Source: Myxococcales bacterium (GTDB taxonomy: Bacteria; Myxococcota_A; Polyangia; Polyangiales; Polyangiaceae). Taken from it: a DNA stretch of 9,168 bases. The stretch spans positions 1-9,168 of the forward strand of contig JANYHY010000398.1 of the NCBI GenBank assembly GCA_025362165.1, read 5' to 3'. Below, piece by piece: positions 1-5,435 of the stretch (position 1 is its first letter; the number at the start of each line of letters is the position of its first letter). The notes beneath the pieces were generated by a model. That model was not told the DNA's origin. It ran no database searches and saw only the letters and a list, made by a program, of their open reading frames with translations. The position numbers and the translations under genes were made by a program.

Positions 1-467
1 CCGAGCGCGCCTTGCGGACCTTCTTGGAAGACCTCGATCTTCACGCCGACAGAGTCATTGCCGCTGGAGAAGAGCTTCACGTACCCGGTCATCGTCACGG
101 TCTGCGGCGTGCCTTGCGCCTTCGGTGTGTCGAGACACCCGAGGTCCACCGTGGGATCCGTGGAGGAGAAGTAGTGGAGGTTCGTGCCGCGCGCGACCTC
201 GTTCTTGGGCGCCTGCACGTAGTCGCAGCACGCGTTGATGGGCTTGCCATTCGTGCACGCGAGCGGAGGCGAGAGCGTGGGCGCCGTGCATGGCGAGCAC
301 GCGGCGTATTGGTTCTTCGTCAGCGATGGCTTCGCCGCCTCGCTGGCGCACGTCACGGTCCCTTGCGGGTTGCTGCCCGCGTCCGTCGTGAGAGTGTTCT
401 TGGAGCTACAAGCAGCGAGCAGAGAGAGCGTGGTGACACCGGCGAACAACGCGGAAGAGACTTGCAT
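1..467 (-). CDS. Predicted secreted lipoprotein, N-terminal part (C-terminus beyond left edge)
   Basis: The reading frame is open from ATG at 467-465 to the window edge, giving 155 complete codons and no stop. Seen: a hydrophobic N-terminus ending in a lipobox (L17-A18-A19-C20, followed by Ser-Ser), so export by Sec, lipidation on C20 and, with Ser at +2, outer-membrane sorting are predicted. The segment before the hydrophobic core (MQVSSA) has no Lys or Arg, which is unusual, but no better upstream start exists. GAGG at 473-476 sits 5 nt before the ATG and supports this start. The mature part is Cys-rich (C40, C57, C60, C71, C80, C81, C111), and a beta-rich stretch begins near residue 123 (TVTMTGYVKLF). 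That stretch could be the start of a carboxypeptidase-regulatory-like beta-sandwich, which is inference. No function can be assigned. It is divergent from queG across 66 bp. Confidence 0.75.
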   Translation of the reverse strand, partial: MQVSSALFAGVTTLSLLAACSSKNTLTTDAGSNPQGTVTCASEAAKPSLTKNQYAACSPCTAPTLSPPLACTNGKPINACCDYVQAPKNEVARGTNLHYFSSTDPTVDLGCLDTPKAQGTPQTVTMTGYVKLFSSGNDSVGVKIEVFQEGPQGAL

Positions 468-533
468 GACGACCTCAAAGGATGGCTGACAAGACGTTTG
501 TAAGCGAACATCTTATCGCAAAGGAAGCCGCTC
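468..533. promoter_or_regulatory. Divergent 66-bp intergenic region between the lipoprotein gene and queG
   Basis: Both flanking genes start outward from this stretch, so it should carry promoters for both. It is noticeably more AT-rich than its surroundings (about 500-525). It contains the queG Shine-Dalgarno (AAGGA, 521-525, 8 nt before the GTG) and the lipoprotein Shine-Dalgarno (GAGG on the minus strand, 473-476). I cannot single out convincing -35/-10 pairs. TAAGAT and TACAAA read on the minus strand are weak -10 candidates only. Confidence 0.4.
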
Positions 534-1595
534 GTGACCGCCTCACCTTCGCCGTCAAAGAAGCTCGTCACCGACAAAGCCAAGGAGCTCGGCTTTGACG
601 CGATCGGCTTTGCGAGCGCCAAGGCGCCGTTGGAGGCGGATTTTCAGCGCTATCGTGACTTCTTGCGGGAGGGGATGCACGGCGAAATGACCTGGCTCGA
701 AGAGGGCGCGGACCTGCGCGAGCGAGTCGACAGCGCCGAACTCTTGGAGGGAAGCGAGACCGTGATTTGTCTCGCTCGCCGATATCAACGTGCAGACGAA
801 GAGAGTGATCCGCCGTTCGCACGTTCGATCGCGAGGTACGCGCGCGGTCACGACTACCACAACGGCCTGCGCAAGAAGCTCCGTCAGCTCGCGGCGTTCG
901 TACGCACGCTCGGTGAGCGCGTGGAGGCACGGCCGCTGTGCGACGAAGAGCCGATCCTCGAGCGCGCGTGGGCTGCTCGTGCCGGCCTCGGGTTCGTCGG
1001 CAAGAACGGGATGTTGATCGTCCCTGGGCACGGCTCGTATGTGCTCTTGGGAGAAGTGTTGACGACGCTCGCGATCGAGCCTGACTCGGCCATACCGGAG
1101 CGCTGTGGGAGCTGCACACGATGCCTGGATGCGTGCCCGACGCGCGCGTTCCCGAGACCGTTCGTGCTCGATCCGCGGAGGTGCGTCGCGTACTTGACGA
1201 TCGAGCTGGAGGGTGACGCGCCCGAGTCGTTGCGCGAAGGCATAGGCGAGCACCTCTTCGGGTGCGACGACTGCCAGACGGTTTGTCCGTTCACGCGCGG
1301 TCACAAGGCAGCCTCGCGCGCGGAGACCTTCGCTCCGCTCGAGCGGTGGTCGACGACCGAGCTGACGGACCTGCTCGCGCCGGATTTCGAGTCGCGCTTC
1401 GGTGAGCTCACGCGTGGAAGCCCCCTATTTCGCGCCGGTCCCGTCGGTTTGGCGCGCAACGCCGCCATCGTGCTCGGCAACCGCAAGGACGTCTCCTCGC
1501 TGCCGGTGCTGCAGACCGCTGCGTCCTCGCATCCATCGCTCGTGGTCCGGCGAGCAGCGACTTGGGCGGTCAATTGGGGCTGGCCAAACACCTAG
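534..1595 (+). CDS. queG: Epoxyqueuosine reductase QueG
   Basis: QueG reduces epoxyqueuosine to queuosine in the wobble base of GUN-anticodon tRNAs, using cobalamin and two [4Fe-4S] clusters in the cytoplasm. The 353-aa product (GTG start, AAGGA 8 nt upstream) is close to the usual family length of about 350-380. Seen: the N-terminal cobalamin-binding reductase domain, with the conserved block CDEEPILERAW (136-146) followed by GLGFVGKNG (151-159). D137 aligns with the proposed catalytic acid (Asp134 in the Bacillus subtilis enzyme). The ferredoxin-like part has all eight cluster cysteines: C191, C194, C197, C201, C217, C244, C247 and C251. The C-terminus (about 290-345) is a short HEAT-like region used for tRNA binding in known structures. 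No queuosine-pathway neighbour is visible. Its last codons (NWGWPNT) recur just downstream, as described under the repeat. Confidence 0.96.
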   Translation: MTASPSPSKKLVTDKAKELGFDAIGFASAKAPLEADFQRYRDFLREGMHGEMTWLEEGADLRERVDSAELLEGSETVICLARRYQRADEESDPPFARSIARYARGHDYHNGLRKKLRQLAAFVRTLGERVEARPLCDEEPILERAWAARAGLGFVGKNGMLIVPGHGSYVLLGEVLTTLAIEPDSAIPERCGSCTRCLDACPTRAFPRPFVLDPRRCVAYLTIELEGDAPESLREGIGEHLFGCDDCQTVCPFTRGHKAASRAETFAPLERWSTTELTDLLAPDFESRFGELTRGSPLFRAGPVGLARNAAIVLGNRKDVSSLPVLQTAASSHPSLVVRRAATWAVNWGWPNT

Positions 1596-1635
1596 CGTTG
1601 ATGTCCCGAAGGCGGCATCAATTGGGGCTGGCCAA
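1571..1635 (+). repeat. Imperfect tandem duplication of the queG 3' end
   Basis: A 17-bp sequence, CAATTGGGGCTGGCCAA, occurs at 1571-1587 inside the last queG codons and again at 1619-1635 after the stop. The copies are 48 bp apart, exactly 16 codons, so they lie in the same frame. The match extends in weaker form on both sides: GGCGG precedes both copies, and CCTAG plus GTTG follow both. Read in the queG frame, copy 1 gives VNWGWPNT-stop and copy 2 gives INWGWPSQST-stop. This looks like a short segmental duplication of the queG C-terminus, with a decayed spacer. The region also forms the leader of the downstream TPR gene, so a regulatory role is possible but unsupported. Confidence 0.75.
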
Positions 1636-1699
1636 GCCAATCCACCTAGTCGTTGTGCGACGACAATTGCATCAACGGAGGAGCGTCGTCCGTCCTACC

Positions 1700-1708
1700 T
1701 GGTATATA
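1700..1708 (+). promoter_or_regulatory. Extended -10-like element before the TPR gene
   Basis: TGGTATATA forms a TG-N-TATATA extended -10 match in an otherwise GC-rich leader. Its hexamer starts 15 nt before the ATG at 1718, so transcription would begin within a few bases of the start codon. However, an AAAGGA Shine-Dalgarno (1708-1713) overlaps its end and would be largely absent from such a transcript. No good -35 box is seen. Putative. Confidence 0.35.
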
Positions 1709-1717
1709 AAGGACAAC

Positions 1718-3004
1718 ATGCACTCTGCACGCATCACCTCGCTCATCATGGCGCTCGCGTTGTTGCCGTCGGTGAGCCTCGCGCAAGAGAGCGCTCTCGG
1801 CCCTCTGCGAGAGGCAACGCAGAAGAGCGCGACCGATCCCGCTGCGGCGCTCGCGCTCGGTCGTGCGTTGAGGCGCGCGGGTCACCCAGACGAAGCGCTC
1901 GTGGAGCTGCGTCGCGGCGCTGCGCTCCAGACAGGGCACGAACCCGGCAACGCGATCTTGCTCCACAGAGAGATCGCCCGCACTTACGTGGACAAGCGCG
2001 ACTTCGGTCAAGCCGTCATCGCTTGCCGGGTCGTCGGCGCGCAGACTGGCGGCGGTCCTGCCGGTCACGCTTGCACGGCAGAGGCGCACCTCTTGTGGCG
2101 GCGAGGGAGCGAGGCGTTGGCGGAAACGGCGCTGGCGCTCGCGAACGGAAACCACGTCGTCGACGCGAAGGTCGCCGAGGGTCGCGCGTACGCGCTGACG
2201 ATGGACGAGACGAAGGCAGAGGCGTCGCTTCGAGAGGCGATCACTTGGGACGCGAACGCGGCGGACGCATACGTCGCGCTGGGCGAAGTGCTCGAGTCGA
2301 CGCACCGCCACGATCTCGCGGTCGAAGCGCTGAAGAAGGCCGCGCAGCTGGATCCTGCGAGCCCTGACGCAGCGTACGCGCTCGGGCGCACGTTGCCGCC
2401 TGGACCAGACGCGATCACCGCCCTCGAGCGGGCGACGCGCGATCGCCCGACATTCACGGCCGCTTGGACCACGCTCGCGACGGATCTCCTCGCGCAGAAC
2501 CGCGCCGCGGATGCGCACAAAGCAGCGGAGAGCGCTCTGCGAGGCGCCGCGCAGGACGTGAACGCGCACGTGTTGATGGCCAAGGTGTGGCTCGCGGAGA
2601 GCAAGCCAGACGACGCGCTGCGCGAGGCTGCGGTCGCGCTCGGCATCGTAGCAAACTCGGCGCCCGCGAAGCTCGTCACCGCAGACGCGTACGCGCAGAA
2701 GGGCGAGATCGATCTCGCGCTAGAGCAGTACCAAGCCGCGTACGGATTCGATCACACGGACCCATCGCCGCTCCTGCACGCGAGCGCGGCTTGCATCAAG
2801 GCGAACCGCACGACGAGCGCGAAGGCTTACGGAAGCAAGGCGACGACGGATTTCCCGTCGCTCGCGGCGGCGTGGGTCGCGCTAGGCGACGCGCTCGTCG
2901 CGGACAAAGAGGGACCTGCCGCGAAGACCGCATACGAAAAGGCGCTCACCTTGCCGAGCGTGGACGCGACGAGCGTGCGCGCGAAGATCGCTGCGATTCA
3001 CTGA
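1718..3004 (+). CDS. Secreted TPR-repeat protein
   Basis: I chose ATG 1718, preceded by AAAGGA at 4-nt spacing, over the frame's extension back to 1562. The extension would overlap queG and encode the repeat, whereas ATG 1718 begins a clean signal peptide: hydrophobic residues 7-19, then S20-L21-A22 with likely signal peptidase I cleavage after A22. There is no lipobox. The mature protein (428 aa in total) is almost wholly alpha-helical tetratricopeptide repeats, about nine or ten. Clear units include DAYVALGEVLESTHRHDLA (183-201) with the following KKAAQLDP, WTTLATDLLAQNRAADA (250-266), and WVALGDALVADKEGPAA (386-402). TPRs are protein-binding scaffolds. With no catalytic domain, its role is likely periplasmic assembly or binding, but its partner cannot be predicted. 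meaB follows after 19 nt, so co-transcription is possible despite the different compartments. Confidence 0.88.
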   Translation: MHSARITSLIMALALLPSVSLAQESALGPLREATQKSATDPAAALALGRALRRAGHPDEALVELRRGAALQTGHEPGNAILLHREIARTYVDKRDFGQAVIACRVVGAQTGGGPAGHACTAEAHLLWRRGSEALAETALALANGNHVVDAKVAEGRAYALTMDETKAEASLREAITWDANAADAYVALGEVLESTHRHDLAVEALKKAAQLDPASPDAAYALGRTLPPGPDAITALERATRDRPTFTAAWTTLATDLLAQNRAADAHKAAESALRGAAQDVNAHVLMAKVWLAESKPDDALREAAVALGIVANSAPAKLVTADAYAQKGEIDLALEQYQAAYGFDHTDPSPLLHASAACIKANRTTSAKAYGSKATTDFPSLAAAWVALGDALVADKEGPAAKTAYEKALTLPSVDATSVRAKIAAIH

Positions 3005-3006
3005 CG

Positions 3007-3015
3007 TGGTATAGG
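3007..3015 (+). promoter_or_regulatory. Extended -10-like element before meaB
   Basis: TGGTATAGG lies between the TPR stop and meaB, with its hexamer starting 14 nt before the ATG. It shares TGGTATA, at nearly the same distance, with the element before the TPR gene. The only ribosome-site candidate is AGG at 3013-3015, inside this element. It could be a promoter giving a nearly leaderless meaB mRNA, or simply a weak ribosome site in a two-gene operon. Confidence 0.3.
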
Positions 3016-3023
3016 CCGTCGCC

Positions 3024-4058
3024 ATGCACCCGCTCGCCGAGCGCGTACTCCAGCACGAGGTGCGCGCCGCCGCCCGCGCGATGCGCCTCATCGACGATCG
3101 CACGCCCGACGCCGCTGCGCTGCTCAAGGATCTGTTCCCACACACGGGCAAGGCCAGCATCATCGGCGTCACCGGCAATCCTGGCGCGGGCAAGAGCACG
3201 CTGGTGGATCGTCTCATCGAAATCTATCGAAAAGAAGGCAAGCGCGTCGGCGTGATCGCGGTCGATCCGAGCAGCCCCTACACGGGCGGCGCCATCCTCG
3301 GTGATCGCATCCGCATGCAGCGCCACGCCACGGACGAAGGCGTGTTCATTCGCTCGGTCGCGACGCGCGGTCACATGGGCGGGCTCTCACGCTCTGCGCG
3401 CGATCTCGTGCGCGTGCTCGACGCGTTCGGCTGCGACGTGGTGTTGGTCGAGACCGTTGGAGTGGGCCAAGACGAGCTGGAAATCACGCGCACAGCACAC
3501 ACGACGCTCGTCGTGATGGCGCCGGGCATGGGCGACGAGGTTCAAGCCATCAAGGCCGGGTTGATGGAGGTCGCTGACGTCTTCGCGGTCAACAAGGCCG
3601 ACAAGGACGGCGCCGACGCCACCGTGCGCGATCTGGAGCTGATGATCGCGCTCGGCAGCGACGTGATGATCGCTGTTGGCAAGCAAAGAGGACACACGGT
3701 CCATGGCAAGACCGCAGGGCTCAAAAGTTCTTTTGAGACGAATGACGAGCGCTGGACTCCACCGATTCAGAAGTGTGTCTCCACGCGCAACGAGGGCGTG
3801 GCCGATCTCACGACGCTCCTCGCCAAGCACCGCGTGTGGGTCGAGACCACCGAAGCTGGCAAGGCTCGCAAACACGCACGCCTCGGAGAAGAGCTGCGCG
3901 ACAGCCTGCGTGAAGCGCTCATCGAAGCAGCGACGAGCGCGCTCGAAAAAGAGCTCGAGGAGGCGGTCGCCGCCGTAGAGCGCCACGAGGTGGATCCCTA
4001 CACGGCGACCGAGCGCCTCATCGATCAGTTCCGCGCTGGCATCACTTCCCGGTCTTGA
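3024..4058 (+). CDS. meaB: Methylmalonyl-CoA mutase-associated GTPase MeaB (ArgK family)
   Basis: MeaB is a cytoplasmic G3E-family P-loop GTPase. It protects adenosylcobalamin-dependent methylmalonyl-CoA mutase from inactivation and gates cofactor loading, using GTP hydrolysis. Seen in 344 aa: an N-terminal helical arm (1-45), the P-loop GNPGAGKS (51-58), the conserved block VDPSSPYTGGAILGDRIRM (80-98), the ETVGVGQ segment (143-149), the guanine-specificity motif NKAD (190-193), and a C-terminal helical dimerisation arm (about 285-340). Between NKAD and WTPP (244-247) there are about 50 residues, against roughly 28 in my recollection of the Methylorubrum extorquens protein. The extra basic, Gly/His-containing segment spans about 212-241. 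No mutase gene (mutA/mutB, scpA) lies in the window, so the partner must be encoded elsewhere. The 3' end overlaps the convergent lipoprotein gene by 17 bp. Confidence 0.95.
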   Translation: MHPLAERVLQHEVRAAARAMRLIDDRTPDAAALLKDLFPHTGKASIIGVTGNPGAGKSTLVDRLIEIYRKEGKRVGVIAVDPSSPYTGGAILGDRIRMQRHATDEGVFIRSVATRGHMGGLSRSARDLVRVLDAFGCDVVLVETVGVGQDELEITRTAHTTLVVMAPGMGDEVQAIKAGLMEVADVFAVNKADKDGADATVRDLELMIALGSDVMIAVGKQRGHTVHGKTAGLKSSFETNDERWTPPIQKCVSTRNEGVADLTTLLAKHRVWVETTEAGKARKHARLGEELRDSLREALIEAATSALEKELEEAVAAVERHEVDPYTATERLIDQFRAGITSRS

Positions 4059-5289
4059 CGATCATCCCGCCGCCCAGGTTGATCCAATAGACGCTCGTGC
4101 CGTCGAGAGCGACGCAGCCAGGGAAATTCTGCCCCTTCGCGAGCTGAGTTGGGTTCGCGCCGCCTACGGTCGCGCGGTTGACTGTGCCCGTGTTCGGCTG
4201 GACGTTCATCGCTGAGTTCGCGGCGTTCACCCAGTACACGTTGGTGCCGTCTGTCGCGACTCCAAGCATGATGAACTGGTTCGGGACGAGCTGCACCGCC
4301 GCCGTGTTGCTGGCGTTGAGCGGGTAGGTGAGCAGCGCGCTGTTTCCGCCCATGGACGAGGCGACGTACGCGGTGGTGCCGTCGATCGCGAGCCCGCGCG
4401 CGCCTGGTGCGCCGCCGTTCGTGGACATCACCGTGATCGGTCCGCCGCCTTTGGCCATGCGATTGACGACACCAGACATCGAGTCGGTCCAGTAGACGTT
4501 GGTCCCGTCGACGCGAATGTTCTGCGCATGTCCGCCGCCGCCGCCGCCGCCGAGCTTCTTCGGGTTCTGTCCGTTCTTGTCGCTCGACCACACAGTGCCG
4601 TCGCCGGTGTTCGCCCAATAGACGTTGGTCGCGTCGATCGCCACGTCGTTCGGGAAGGCTTGGTTTGTCGCGATCGTGGTCGCTGCGCCGCCTCCAACAG
4701 GGACGCGATACACGCCGCCGGTGGTCTGGTTGAACTGCGACGCGTTTGCGTAGAACACATAAGTGCCATCCGACGCGATGCCGTGAGGACGGTCCTGATT
4801 GCCGATCACGGTGTTCCAGTTGCCGCCATTGATGGGCACCGAATAGACCGCGCCTCCGCCGTTCGCGAGCAGCCCGGTCGCCCAGTAGACATTCTTCGAG
4901 TCGACCGCGAGGCAAGCGAAGTCTCCGACCTTGGGAGGCGCTCCTGCGTCCGAGCCGATGAGCGGGCAGGTTCCGTTGGTGCACGTCGTGTTGCAGACGA
5001 TGTTGCAACCGCCGCAGTTCGCGTTGTCGTTCGAGAGGTTGATGTTGCAACCGTCTGCTGGATTGCCGCTGCAGTTCGCCATGGGCGCGTTGCACGTGAG
5101 CCCAGAGTCACGCACGCTCGTGTCAGGGCTAGCGTCTGGGTTGTTGGCGCCATCAATCGCGCTCGTGTCTGGATCGTTGCCTCCAGAGTCGTTGCCAGGT
5201 TGATTGATCGAGGTCTCGTCAGCGCCGCCGCAGGCCAGCAGTACGAGCGGGATCGCAGACAATGAGAGTCGAGAAAAGCGAAGCGCCAT
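4042..5289 (-). CDS. Lipoprotein with Cys-rich segment and seven-repeat YWTD-like beta-propeller
   Basis: A 415-aa protein starting at ATG 5289. An in-frame TTG at 5301 is rejected because it overlaps the strong ribosome site. Seen: a lipoprotein signal peptide with basic R4 and R7, lipobox L17-L18-A19-C20, then a disordered Asp/Asn/Gly/Ser linker (about 21-65). Next come eight cysteines (C66, C73, C81, C92, C95, C99, C103, C108), spaced 6-7-10-2-3-3-4, with the DGC and NCGGC motifs I associate with myxobacterial surface proteins. Seven repeats of the form V-A-x-D-x-T-N-V-Y-W-x-N follow, with their aromatic pairs near 135, 179, 224, 266, 308, 352 and 402. This indicates a seven-bladed propeller of the YWTD/NHL kind. 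A run of seven glycines (247-253) lies between blades. Likely an envelope binding protein; the ligand is unknown and no enzymatic motif is seen. Confidence 0.9.
   Translation of the reverse strand: MALRFSRLSLSAIPLVLLACGGADETSINQPGNDSGGNDPDTSAIDGANNPDASPDTSVRDSGLTCNAPMANCSGNPADGCNINLSNDNANCGGCNIVCNTTCTNGTCPLIGSDAGAPPKVGDFACLAVDSKNVYWATGLLANGGGAVYSVPINGGNWNTVIGNQDRPHGIASDGTYVFYANASQFNQTTGGVYRVPVGGGAATTIATNQAFPNDVAIDATNVYWANTGDGTVWSSDKNGQNPKKLGGGGGGGHAQNIRVDGTNVYWTDSMSGVVNRMAKGGGPITVMSTNGGAPGARGLAIDGTTAYVASSMGGNSALLTYPLNASNTAAVQLVPNQFIMLGVATDGTNVYWVNAANSAMNVQPNTGTVNRATVGGANPTQLAKGQNFPGCVALDGTSVYWINLGGGMIVKTGK
4532..4552 (-). repeat. (CCG)7 trinucleotide microsatellite encoding a Gly run
   Basis: Seven perfect CCG units on the plus strand read as seven GGC/GGCGG-phase glycine codons in the propeller lipoprotein. 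The run lies between the third and fourth blade motifs. Gain or loss of whole units would keep the frame, so length variation would alter only a flexible loop. Confidence 0.8.
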
Positions 5290-5292
5290 GAG

Positions 5293-5299
5293 TCCCTCC
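5293..5299 (-). promoter_or_regulatory. Ribosome binding site of the propeller lipoprotein
   Basis: On the minus strand GGAGGGA lies here, with its GGAGG core 5 nt from ATG 5289. It is the strongest Shine-Dalgarno in the window. It decides the start: the alternative TTG at 5301 lies at the upstream edge of this site and would leave itself without one. Confidence 0.75.
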
Positions 5300-5435
5300 A
5301 AGGTTCGTCAGAGCCAGTGCACTCGACGTGCCCCGATGACAATTTGGCCCCTTTGAGCGATCTCGGAGGTGGCGGCCTGCCAACGTCGTTGCCGCTCTCC
5401 GACATGTTTGCGGGCTGGTACCGCGCGCGTTCACC

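Noticed and set aside
1562..1717. Upstream extension of the TPR protein by 52 codons
   Set aside because: It overlaps queG, encodes the duplicated repeat and would bury the signal peptide. ATG 1718 has its own ribosome site.
1402..2367. 321-codon plus-strand frame spanning the end of queG and the TPR gene
   Set aside because: Low-complexity Arg/Ala/Gly product overlapping two well-supported genes in a different frame.
3024..4058. ArgK (arginine transport kinase) as the identity of the GTPase
   Set aside because: That older name rests on a superseded assignment. The P-loop, NKAD and overall layout match the MeaB GTPase chaperone.
4025..5095. 356-codon minus-strand frame overlapping the propeller lipoprotein
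   Set aside because: It is extremely Arg/His-rich, without domains, in another frame of a gene with clear signal peptide and repeats. It is a composition shadow.
5372..5394. Possible hairpin downstream of pgi (GCGG...CCGC with CAAC/GTTG)
   Set aside because: The stem is interrupted by a 5-nt bulge and no T-run follows in the direction of pgi transcription, so it is not a supportable terminator.
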